In this document: one piece after another, positions 1 to 5,683 of the stretch
How the letters are laid out: each line of letters starts with the position of its first letter
Numbering within the stretch: position 1 is the stretch's first letter
Assembly: GCA_945897655.1 (NCBI GenBank)
Contig: CAMDHB010000197.1
Location: 1 to 6,842 of the forward strand
Source of the DNA: Pseudorhodobacter antarcticus
Lineage (GTDB): Bacteria > Pseudomonadota > Alphaproteobacteria > Rhodobacterales > Rhodobacteraceae
DNA: 6,842 nucleotides
Direction of reading: 5' to 3'
The notes under the pieces: generated by a model
The model's database searches: none
What the model saw: only the letters and a program-made list of their open reading frames with translations
What the model was told of the DNA's origin: nothing
Program-made: the position numbers and the translations under genes

Positions 1-1381
1 CGGAGGTTGACAAAGGAGCACGAAAATCAATGCCTTGCGCAGCGCAGATCGCTTCGACCCCCAAGATCACATTCAGGTTTTCCACCATGCGGCCCAAACG
101 CCGGGCACCGTGGGCGGCCATCGAGACGTGATCCTCTTGGTTGGCAGAGGTGGGGGTGCTGTCAATGACGGTGGGATGGGCGAGGTGTTTGTTCTCGCTC
201 ATCAAGGCGGCGGTTGTCACTTCGGCAATCATGAGCCCCGAATTGAGGCCGGGGCGTGGGGTCAGGAAGGCAGGCAGGTCGAAGGACAGGACCGGGTCCA
301 CCATCAAAGCGACACGACGCTGGGCAATGGCACCGATTTCGGACAAGGCCATCGCCATCATATCTGAAGCAAATCCAACGGGTTCCGCGTGGAAGTTACC
401 ACCAGACACGATCATCCCGGCTTCGGGCAAGACCAGGGGGTTGTCGGTTGCGGCATTCGCCTCAACCTCCAAGGTGCGGGCGGCCATGCGCAAAACGTCC
501 ATCGCGGCGCCAGTAACTTGTGGCTGGCACCGGATGCAGTAGGGATCCTGAACGCGGCTGTCGCCTTCGCGGTGGCTTTCCCTGATGACGGAACCATCCA
601 GGAGGGCGCGCAAGGCTGCCGCAGCCTCGATCTGGCCGGCATGGCCGCGCAGGGCATGGATTTCCGGATGAAGGGGGGCGGTGGATCCCATGATGGCATC
701 GGTGGACAGCGCCGACGTGACCAGTGCAGAGACGGCAGCATTCCAGCCATCAAACAGCCCGGCCAAGGCATAGGCTGTGGAAAACTGGGTGCCGTTGATC
801 AGGGCCAACCCCTCTTTGGGCCCCAGAACAACCGGTGTGATGCCTGCCGCCTGCAGCGCGGTGGCCCCGGATGTGACCTGGCCGTGGAATTCAGCCTCAC
901 CTTCCCCGATCATCACGGCAGCCATATGGGCTAGGGGGGCAAGGTCGCCCGAGGCACCGACCGAGCCTTGGGCGGGCACAACAGGGGTGACGCCTTTAGC
1001 CAGCATCTGTTCCAGTACCACAATTATGTCCCAGCGCACCCCGGATGCGCCACGGCCCAAGGACAAAAGCTTGAGCGCCATCATAAGCCGAACGACGCGG
1101 CGTGGCATCGCATCCCCCACACCGCAGCAATGCGACAGGATCAGATTGCGCTGTAAGGTTGCGGTATCCTTGGCTGCAATCTTGAGCGAGGCTAGTTTGC
1201 CAAAACCAGTGTTGACCCCGTAAACAGCGGCGGAACCGGAGGCGGCTTCTGCGATCACAGCGGCGGCGGCGGCCACGGCCGGTTGGGCAGAGCGGTCAAG
1301 TTGAGCGGGCACTTGGTCGCGGTAGATCCGCGCGAGTTGCGCAAGGCTGGTCTGCCCGGGCAGGAGGATTTCAGGCGTCAA
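1..1381 (-). CDS. hutH: Histidine ammonia-lyase HutH (C-terminus cut by the window edge)
   Basis: This cytoplasmic enzyme removes ammonia from L-histidine to give trans-urocanate, the first step of histidine breakdown. About 460 codons are visible of the roughly 510 usual for the family, so only the last ~50 residues are missing. The Ala-Ser-Gly triad that cyclises into the MIO electrophile is residues 143-145 (positions 947-955), inside the hallmark stretch GSVGASGDLAPLAHM. The active-site loop YGVNTGFG starts at residue 54 and the conserved SH pair is at 83-84. SANQEDHVSMA follows near the visible end. The start is read as TTG at 1381-1379, because no ATG or GTG is near and this places the MIO triad within one residue of its position in the well-studied Pseudomonas enzyme. 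GGGGG lies 5 nt upstream. The start falls inside the end of hutI (11-bp overlap), so translation is probably coupled. The family call is secure; the exact start is likely. Confidence 0.97.
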   Translation of the reverse strand, partial: MTPEILLPGQTSLAQLARIYRDQVPAQLDRSAQPAVAAAAAVIAEAASGSAAVYGVNTGFGKLASLKIAAKDTATLQRNLILSHCCGVGDAMPRRVVRLMMALKLLSLGRGASGVRWDIIVVLEQMLAKGVTPVVPAQGSVGASGDLAPLAHMAAVMIGEGEAEFHGQVTSGATALQAAGITPVVLGPKEGLALINGTQFSTAYALAGLFDGWNAAVSALVTSALSTDAIMGSTAPLHPEIHALRGHAGQIEAAAALRALLDGSVIRESHREGDSRVQDPYCIRCQPQVTGAAMDVLRMAARTLEVEANAATDNPLVLPEAGMIVSGGNFHAEPVGFASDMMAMALSEIGAIAQRRVALMVDPVLSFDLPAFLTPRPGLNSGLMIAEVTTAALMSENKHLAHPTVIDSTPTSANQEDHVSMAAHGARRLGRMVENLNVILGVEAICAAQGIDFRAPLSTS

Positions 1382-2570
1382 TTTGACCCCCAAAGATGCG
1401 AGAGTGCAGGGTTGTTGCGCCGACCCGATAGGAAAGTTCAGCCGGGTGTTGCGCATTCCAGATGGCCAGATCGGCGCGCTGACCGGCGGCGATTGTGCCC
1501 CGATCAGACAGACCAAGAGCGCGCGCGGCGTGGGTGGTGGTGCCTTGCAGCGCTTCCAGCGGTGTCATCCGGAAAAGGGTGCAGGCCATGTTCATGGTCA
1601 AGGTAAGCGAGGTGATCGGAGATGATCCGGGATTGCAATCGGTGGCCAGTGCCATCGGGACGCCTTCGGCACGGAGTGCCGCGATGGGGGGAAGTTGCTT
1701 TTCGCGCAGGGTATAGAACGCGCCTGGCAGGATGACGGCGACAGTTCCTGCCTTTGCCATTGCGACAACGCCGTCAGGGCCAAGGTATTCCAGATGTTCA
1801 GCGGAAAGTGCACCAAAGCGGGCGGCGAGGATTGCGCCTTTGAGGTCGGACAGTTGTTCGGCATGCAGTTTCACGGGCAGACCAAGGTCACGCGCCACAG
1901 CAAACAGGCGCTCCACATCCTCGGGGGAAAACGCGATACCTTCGCAGAAGGCATCCACGGCATCGACCAGTCCTTCGCTGTGGGCGGCACGAAGTGAGGG
2001 GATTGCAACCTCGTCGATGTAACCTCCCGGGCGGTTCTTGTAGTCGGGCGGGACGGCATGAGCGGCGAGGTGCGTGGTCAGAATGGTGACGGGGCGCAAT
2101 TCGCCAATGCGGCGGGCCACGCGCAGCATCTTCCATTCGTCCGCGACGGTCAGCCCGTAGCCTGACTTCACCTCGATCGTTGTGGCGCCACCTGCAATGA
2201 TCTGATCGGCACGGGAAAGGCTTTGCTCCAGAAGTTCGGCCTCAGTCGCGGCCCGGGTGGCGCGGACCGTCGACAGGATCCCGCCACCAGCACGGGCGAC
2301 CTCCTCATAGCTTGCGCCGTTCAGACGCATTTCGAACTCTTCAGCGCGGTTGCCGCCGAAAACGATATGGGTGTGGCAATCCAGCAGCCCCGGCGTCACC
2401 AGGCGCCCCCCCAGATCGACAGGCGGCAGGGTGTCATAGGGTCCGGGGATCAGGGCACGGGGGCCGACCCAAGCGATGCGGTCCCCCTCGATCAGAACCG
2501 CAGCGTCCGGGATCAGGCCGTAGCCATCCGTCATTGTCGCTACGGTCAGATTGCTGAGAAGAAGGGACAT
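1371..2570 (-). CDS. hutI: Imidazolonepropionase HutI
   Basis: HutI is a metal-dependent cytoplasmic amidohydrolase that opens the ring of 4-imidazolone-5-propanoate to give N-formimidoyl-L-glutamate, the third step of histidine degradation. The 399 residues match the family's usual ~400. The metal site is visible: H66 and H68 in DCHTH, H236 in KLHAEQ and D311 in ATDCNPG. The intervals between them (170 and 75 residues) agree with the characterised Bacillus enzyme. AAHAVP (171-174) and the GGNRAEEF segment after the first histidine pair are further family marks. The ATG at 2570-2568 is preceded by AAGG with a 7-nt gap, and a strong promoter lies just upstream. HutI is the first gene of the leftward operon and its stop overlaps the hutH start. 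Divergent hutF is a related amidohydrolase acting on its product. All key residues are present and no damage is seen. Confidence 0.98.
   Translation of the reverse strand: MSLLLSNLTVATMTDGYGLIPDAAVLIEGDRIAWVGPRALIPGPYDTLPPVDLGGRLVTPGLLDCHTHIVFGGNRAEEFEMRLNGASYEEVARAGGGILSTVRATRAATEAELLEQSLSRADQIIAGGATTIEVKSGYGLTVADEWKMLRVARRIGELRPVTILTTHLAAHAVPPDYKNRPGGYIDEVAIPSLRAAHSEGLVDAVDAFCEGIAFSPEDVERLFAVARDLGLPVKLHAEQLSDLKGAILAARFGALSAEHLEYLGPDGVVAMAKAGTVAVILPGAFYTLREKQLPPIAALRAEGVPMALATDCNPGSSPITSLTLTMNMACTLFRMTPLEALQGTTTHAARALGLSDRGTIAAGQRADLAIWNAQHPAELSYRVGATTLHSRIFGGQIDA
1387..1391 (-). promoter_or_regulatory. Ribosome binding site for hutH (supports the TTG start)
   Basis: The minus strand reads GGGGG followed by 5 nt and then TTG at 1381-1379. 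It lies inside the last codons of hutI. This purine block is the only plausible Shine-Dalgarno for hutH and supports TTG as its initiator. It also implies that ribosomes finishing hutI can reinitiate on hutH. Confidence 0.5.
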
Positions 2571-2574
2571 TGGC

Positions 2575-2604
2575 TTGCCTTATGTCTGCGCTTATGGCTA
2601 TTAT
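2575..2604 (+). promoter_or_regulatory. Predicted sigma-70 promoter of hutF-hutC
   Basis: On the plus strand, TTGCCT (2575-2580) is followed by an 18-bp spacer and TATTAT (2599-2604). The -35 is weak (four of six) and the -10 is good (five of six). The start would fall near 2611, giving a leader of about 26 nt that carries AAGGG (2627-2631), 5 nt before the hutF ATG. The -10 is the opposite-strand image of the hutI -10, shifted by one base, so the two promoters probably exclude each other. It is weaker on paper than the hutI promoter. Confidence 0.5.
2581..2592. promoter_or_regulatory. Partial second HutC-type site
   Basis: TATGTCTGC recurs here exactly 21 bp from its copy in the main operator. 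Only the left arm is conserved: the right side reads GCT where ACA is expected, so four of six core bases match. It lies in the hutF promoter spacer and just downstream of the predicted hutI start. The two-turn spacing would put repressor molecules on the same face of the DNA. It could be a weak cooperative site or a relic. Confidence 0.35.
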
Positions 2605-2628
2605 GTCTGCACATATTCCTCAGGTCAA
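2600..2628 (-). promoter_or_regulatory. Predicted sigma-70 promoter of hutI-hutH
   Basis: On the minus strand, TTGACC (2628-2623) is followed by a 17-bp spacer and CATAAT (2605-2600). Each box matches the housekeeping consensus at five of six positions. Transcription would start near 2593, leaving a leader of about 23 nt that contains the hutI ribosome site (AAGG, 2581-2578). The palindrome at 2602-2615 covers the spacer and part of the -10, a position suited to repression. The -10 coincides with that of the opposing hutF promoter. Confidence 0.65.
2602..2615. promoter_or_regulatory. Probable HutC operator, main copy
   Basis: TATGT-CTGC-ACATA is an inverted repeat with perfect 5-bp arms. Its core TGT-N4-ACA has the layout of the TGTATATACA sites known for HutC in Pseudomonas and Brucella, and it fits the general GntR pattern GT-N4-AC. 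It covers part of both -10 boxes, the hutI spacer and the likely hutF start, so one bound repressor would block both directions. Assigning it to HutC is inference from the motif and from hutC being encoded in this locus. Confidence 0.6.
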
Positions 2629-2636
2629 GGGATGCC

Positions 2637-3995
2637 ATGAGCCTTATTCACGCCAAAACCGCACTGTTGCCTGATGGCTGGGCGCAGAATGTTCGAGTCA
2701 GACTGGAGGGCGGGCGGATCGCAGAGGTTACCCGGGGGGCGGAACCTTTGGGGCGGGTGGTCCAGTGCCTTTTGCCTGCCCTGGTGAACCTGCATTCCCA
2801 TACGTTTCAGCGGGCTATGGCTGGCCTGACCGAAAAGCGAACGGCCGGGCAAGACAGTTTCTGGACGTGGCGCACGCTCATGTACCGATTTCTGGAGCAG
2901 TTGACCCCTGAGGATGTCGAGGCGATTGCCGCGATGGTCATGGTCGAGATGGCGGAAGCGGGATACGCGGCGGTGGCCGAGTTTCACTATCTTCACCACG
3001 CACCGGGCGGTGGGGTATATGCCGACCTTGCAGAGATGAGCACGCGGATTGCGGCGGCGGCGGCGGAAACTGGCCTTGGCTTGACCCATTTGCCGGTTTT
3101 GTATGAACGGGGTGGCTGCGATGGGCGCGCCCTGACGGCGGGGCAGCGGCGGTTTGGCAATGATCCCGACCGGTTTGCTGCCCTTTGGGAGGCTGCGCGG
3201 CAAGGACTGCGGTCCCTGCCCGCCGACACGGTTCTGGGCGTTGCCCTCCATTCGCTGCGCGCGGTCAGCCCAGCCGGGCTGGACATGGCTGCCGGGATCG
3301 ACCGGGGTGCACCGGTGCACATCCACGTCGCCGAACAGATGGCCGAGGTGGCCGAGGTGATGGATGCGACAGGTCAGCGCCCCGTCGAATGGCTGTTGCG
3401 GCACCAGCAGGTGGACACGCGCTGGTGCCTCATTCACGCGACGCAGATGACGCCGGAGGAGACGCTAGCCCTTGCCCGGTCGGGCGCTGTGGCAGGGTTG
3501 TGTCCGATCACCGAAGCCAACCTTGGCGACGGCATCTTTGACGGGCAACGTTTTGTGCAGGCAGGGGGACGATTTGGCGTGGGGTCTGACAGCAATGTCA
3601 GGATTTCGCTGTCCGAAGAACTGCGGTTGTTGGAATATTCGCAGCGTCTGGGTCTCAAGGGGCGGGCCTGTCTTGCCACTACTGAGCGTTCGGCGGGCCG
3701 GGTCCTGTTTGAGGGGGCGGCCACAGGAGGGGCGCAGGCCGCTGGGCGGGCGTCCGGGGCCATTGCGGAGGGGCTTTGGGCTGATCTTGTGGCGTTGGAC
3801 TTGTCGGGGCCTGATCTGATGGGGGTGCAGGGTGACACAATTCTGGACACTTGGATCTTTGCCTGTGACGACAGGTTGGTTACGGATGTCTGGTCTGCGG
3901 GTCGCAAGCTTGTGACGGCGGGGCGCCACTATGCCAGGGATCAGGTGATGCAGCGCTATGGTGCCACGGCCATGCGTCTGCGTGGGTCCCTTTAA
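2637..3995 (+). CDS. hutF: Formimidoylglutamate deiminase HutF
   Basis: HutF hydrolyses N-formimidoyl-L-glutamate to N-formyl-L-glutamate and ammonia, the fourth step of the five-step histidine pathway, which ends with formate release by HutG. It is a zinc amidohydrolase of 452 residues, the usual family length. The metal and catalytic ligands are H53 and H55 (NLHSHTFQRA), H230 (HIHVAEQ), H267 (IHATQ) and D318 (GSDSN). Their spacings equal those of the characterised Pseudomonas aeruginosa enzyme (37 residues from H230 to H267, 51 from H267 to D318). The reading frame stays open upstream for 138 codons, but that part lies antisense to hutI. ATG at 2637 is chosen because AAGGG precedes it at 5 nt and the protein then begins like the family. 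HutC follows one base after the stop, so the two form an operon divergent from hutI-hutH. A short alanine run (139-143) comes from a GCG repeat and looks harmless. Confidence 0.96.
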   Translation: MSLIHAKTALLPDGWAQNVRVRLEGGRIAEVTRGAEPLGRVVQCLLPALVNLHSHTFQRAMAGLTEKRTAGQDSFWTWRTLMYRFLEQLTPEDVEAIAAMVMVEMAEAGYAAVAEFHYLHHAPGGGVYADLAEMSTRIAAAAAETGLGLTHLPVLYERGGCDGRALTAGQRRFGNDPDRFAALWEAARQGLRSLPADTVLGVALHSLRAVSPAGLDMAAGIDRGAPVHIHVAEQMAEVAEVMDATGQRPVEWLLRHQQVDTRWCLIHATQMTPEETLALARSGAVAGLCPITEANLGDGIFDGQRFVQAGGRFGVGSDSNVRISLSEELRLLEYSQRLGLKGRACLATTERSAGRVLFEGAATGGAQAAGRASGAIAEGLWADLVALDLSGPDLMGVQGDTILDTWIFACDDRLVTDVWSAGRKLVTAGRHYARDQVMQRYGATAMRLRGSL

Positions 3996-3996
3996 G

Positions 3997-4683
3997 ATGA
4001 AGCTGGGGTGGGAGGCGATCCGGGCCGAGGTGCTGCGCCGCATCCGGACCCGCATCTGGGCTCCGGGAGGACTGATCCCTTCAGAAGAGGCGCTTGCGCT
4101 GGAGTTCGGCTGCGCCAGGGCCACTGTGAACCGGGCATTGCAGGAACTGGCCAATTCCGGGGTGCTGGAGCGTAAGCGCAAGGCGGGCACTCGGGTTGCC
4201 GCACTTCCTGTGCGGAAGGCGACGCTGGAAATTCCGGTGATCCGACAAGAAATTGAAGCGCGCGGCCAGGCCCATTCCTTTCGGCTGTTGTCGCGGCTTC
4301 TGAAGGTGCCGCCGCTTGCCATTCTGGCAAGGTTGGGTGTGCAAGACACTGTCGCCATGCTGCATTTGCAGACCTTGCATCTTGCTGGTGGCATTCCACA
4401 GGTGTTCGAGGATCGCTGGCTGAACCCCTCGGTGTTGCCAGACCCGGCGCCTGATTTTTCAATTCTCAGCGTCAACGAATGGCTCGTAGCTTCCGTGGCC
4501 TTTTCCATTGGGGACATTGCATTTTCTGCTGAACCCGCCAGTGCGCAAGAGGCAGATGCCCTTGCCGTAGGACCCGGCACAGCACTGTTCATCACCGAAC
4601 GTACCACTTGGGCGACAGACGCGCCCATTACGTGGGTGCGGTTGTCCCATGCGCCGGGATACCGGCTGCAGACCTTGCTCTAG
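3997..4683 (+). CDS. hutC: Histidine utilisation repressor HutC (GntR family, UTRA domain)
   Basis: HutC is the DNA-binding repressor of hut genes; in characterised species urocanate is the inducer that releases it. The product is 228 residues. A winged helix-turn-helix spans about residues 5-68, with the GntR signature IPSEEALALEFG (27-38) and the recognition stretch RATVNRALQEL (41-51), ending in the wing GTRVA. An effector-binding UTRA domain follows (about 90-228), with the GIPQVFEDRWLNP segment and the closing GYRLQ motif seen in HutC proteins. ATG at 3997 comes one base after the hutF stop, and its Shine-Dalgarno is poor, so it probably depends on coupling. An in-frame ATG at 3958 would add 13 residues inside hutF, but those residues do not look like the family. 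Being cotranscribed with hutF makes HutC likely to control its own synthesis through the operators at 2581-2615. Another GntR/HutC-type role is possible but unlikely in this setting. Confidence 0.92.
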   Translation: MKLGWEAIRAEVLRRIRTRIWAPGGLIPSEEALALEFGCARATVNRALQELANSGVLERKRKAGTRVAALPVRKATLEIPVIRQEIEARGQAHSFRLLSRLLKVPPLAILARLGVQDTVAMLHLQTLHLAGGIPQVFEDRWLNPSVLPDPAPDFSILSVNEWLVASVAFSIGDIAFSAEPASAQEADALAVGPGTALFITERTTWATDAPITWVRLSHAPGYRLQTLL

Positions 4684-4696
4684 CGAGGCCTAGAGC
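4677..4696. terminator. Hairpin at the end of hutC, possible terminator
   Basis: GCTCTAG (4677-4683) and CTAGAGC (4690-4696) form a perfect 7-bp stem around a 6-nt loop, and two G-U pairs could extend it. The left arm contains the hutC stop codon. The stem lies in the 28-bp gap between convergent hutC and lysR, where a terminator for either strand would be useful. No T-run follows on either side, so it is not a textbook intrinsic terminator. It could instead protect mRNA ends, or be chance. Confidence 0.4.
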
Positions 4697-4711
4697 GGAT
4701 CTGGGTACGCG

Positions 4712-5581
4712 CTATTGCTCGCGTTCCGCAACGCCGCGCCCAGAGATTTCCCGGGCTACGATGCGCGTCAGACGCCGGTGCATCCGGGATGTCCTGTGCC
4801 GCTGATGCATGACGGCAAAGATTGGCTGTCCGATGGGTTCCACATCTGTGACCATCTTGAAACGTCCTTGGGCCACAAGCGTTTCCGCCGTGTCGGCAAG
4901 CACGAAGGCCGATCCACCCATCGCAAGAAGCAAACCCGCAACAGCCGTATTCTGGCCCGAGGCCAACAAGGCGGCAGAGAAATCGGGCAGGACCTGACGA
5001 TGGGCGATATCGAAGGCGGCAGAATAGCTGCCACGGATATAGCGTTGCGGATTCAGGTCGGACTTGGCCGATCCATCGCTGCTGATCAGGCGGTATCGCA
5101 CTTCGCCGACGGACGCGATATGCAGGTCGGGCAAAGACTGCGGCGAATAGACGACGGCAAAATCCAACGCCCCACGATCAAGGTCGCGGCACATCTGCAT
5201 GGAATAATCGGGTTCGATATAAAAGGCACAGTCGGGCAGGCTGCGGCGGAAGTTCATCACCCAGTCGCCGATCTGACCGGCGGCAAGATCGTTCTGAATG
5301 CCGATGCGCAGAGTGATTGCAGTGCTGGAGGGTTCGACGGCGCGGCGCGCTTCGGTCCAGGCATGGCGCAGGGCACGGGCATGGGCCTCAAACTTCAATC
5401 CTTCGGTCGATAGATTGGTGCCGGCACGGGAGCGGGTGAAAAGCCGTCCGCCTACTGACGTCTCCAGCGCTTGAACACGAGCAGAAACGGTTGACTGGGT
5501 GACATGCAACCGTTCGGCAGTGCGGTGAAAGCTGCGGGTTTCGATAAGGTCAAGAAAAGTGTCGAGAAGTTCAATCTGCAT
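4712..5581 (-). CDS. LysR-type transcriptional regulator, ligand unknown
   Basis: This is a DNA-binding regulator of 289 residues, normal for LysR-type proteins, which usually act as tetramers and respond to a small metabolite. The N-terminal helix-turn-helix is clear: LLDTFLDLIETRSF (5-18), then AERLHVTQSTVSARVQALE (22-40) and the GGRLFTRSR wing (44-52). Residues from about 85 to the end form the effector-binding part. ATG at 5581 is chosen because it has AGAGG at 6 nt and gives the usual LysR beginning. A TTG 30 bp upstream (5611) is in frame, but it overlaps the putative operator and would add an atypical decapeptide. The gene is divergent from the flavin oxidoreductase across a 102-bp gap with a good LysR box, so that gene is its likely target, along with lysR itself. 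It converges on hutC and is probably unrelated to histidine control. The sequence does not tell me the ligand. Confidence 0.9.
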   Translation of the reverse strand: MQIELLDTFLDLIETRSFHRTAERLHVTQSTVSARVQALETSVGGRLFTRSRAGTNLSTEGLKFEAHARALRHAWTEARRAVEPSSTAITLRIGIQNDLAAGQIGDWVMNFRRSLPDCAFYIEPDYSMQMCRDLDRGALDFAVVYSPQSLPDLHIASVGEVRYRLISSDGSAKSDLNPQRYIRGSYSAAFDIAHRQVLPDFSAALLASGQNTAVAGLLLAMGGSAFVLADTAETLVAQGRFKMVTDVEPIGQPIFAVMHQRHRTSRMHRRLTRIVAREISGRGVAEREQ

Positions 5582-5587
5582 CAGGCG

Positions 5588-5592
5588 CCTCT
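5588..5592 (-). promoter_or_regulatory. Ribosome binding site deciding the lysR start
   Basis: The minus strand reads AGAGG, 6 nt before the ATG at 5581-5579. The competing TTG at 5611 has no comparable purine block at a proper distance. This supports the shorter 289-residue protein. Confidence 0.55.
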
Positions 5593-5610
5593 GATCGGTT
5601 TTTTCGATCA
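5592..5610. promoter_or_regulatory. Predicted LysR box
   Basis: TGATCG-N7-CGATCA is an inverted repeat with perfect 6-bp arms. It contains ATC-N9-GAT, hence T-N11-A, the classical recognition layout of LysR-type regulators. Its centre at 5601 lies about 65 bp upstream of the predicted start of the oxidoreductase gene, where LysR recognition sites are normally found. It sits only 11 bp from the lysR ATG, which fits negative autoregulation. Two further GATCA-like elements follow at 5614-5618 and 5620-5624. The loop is a T-rich run, and the pattern could also form an RNA hairpin in the lysR leader. Confidence 0.6.
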
Positions 5611-5630
5611 ATAGATCAGGTCAATGCGAA

Positions 5631-5659
5631 TTGAAAGCTGTGCGCAGGGCGGCGATACT
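5631..5659 (+). promoter_or_regulatory. Predicted promoter of the FAD oxidoreductase gene
   Basis: TTGAAA (5631-5636, five of six consensus bases) is followed by a 17-bp spacer and GATACT (5654-5659, four of six). Transcription would start near 5666, leaving a leader of about 18 nt with GGAG at 5674-5677. The mediocre -10 fits a promoter that needs an activator, here probably the neighbouring LysR protein. I saw no equally good promoter for lysR; TTGACC on the minus strand (5626-5621) lacks a convincing -10. Confidence 0.45.
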
Positions 5660-5673
5660 TGGGCAGCAGAAAC

Positions 5674-5677
5674 GGAG
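5674..5677 (+). promoter_or_regulatory. Ribosome binding site choosing between tandem ATG codons
   Basis: GGAG lies 3 nt before the ATG at 5681 and 6 nt before the ATG at 5684. The second spacing is the normal one, so the oxidoreductase probably starts at the second ATG. Both are in frame and differ by one methionine. Confidence 0.5.
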
Positions 5678-5683
5678 TTTATG

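Noticed and set aside
2223..2636. Upstream extension of the hutF frame by 138 codons
   Set aside because: It is antisense to hutI, shows no family resemblance and contains the promoter region. HutF has full length and a good ribosome site from 2637.
2632..2640. Two-codon reading frame ATG-CCA-TGA overlapping the hutF start
   Set aside because: Its ATG directly abuts the AAGGG ribosome site, so initiation there is implausible. It is a chance overlap.
3051..3066. GCG triplet run in hutF, with a similar alanine run in hutH near 1259-1273
   Set aside because: Both encode short alanine runs in frame within intact proteins. They are too short to be meaningful repeats.
3307..3320. Perfect 14-bp palindrome GTGCACCGGTGCAC inside hutF
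   Set aside because: It encodes part of the conserved segment before the HIHVAEQ ligand motif and is far from any gene start. Codon content in G+C-rich DNA explains it.
2625..3437. Open frame of 270 codons on the minus strand
   Set aside because: It is antisense to hutF across its metal-ligand motifs, with no domain seen.
3465..4628. Open frame of 387 codons on the minus strand across hutF and hutC
   Set aside because: It lies wholly antisense to two well-supported genes, has no recognisable domain and an odd Arg/Ser/Pro-rich composition. It is a by-product of high G+C.
4715..5413. Open frame of 232 codons on the plus strand
   Set aside because: It is antisense to lysR, whose protein has a clear helix-turn-helix and the usual length. 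No domain is visible in the shadow frame.
5582..5611. Ten-residue N-terminal extension of the LysR protein from TTG at 5611
   Set aside because: It overlaps the predicted LysR box, lacks a ribosome site and departs from the usual LysR N-terminus. ATG at 5581 is better supported.
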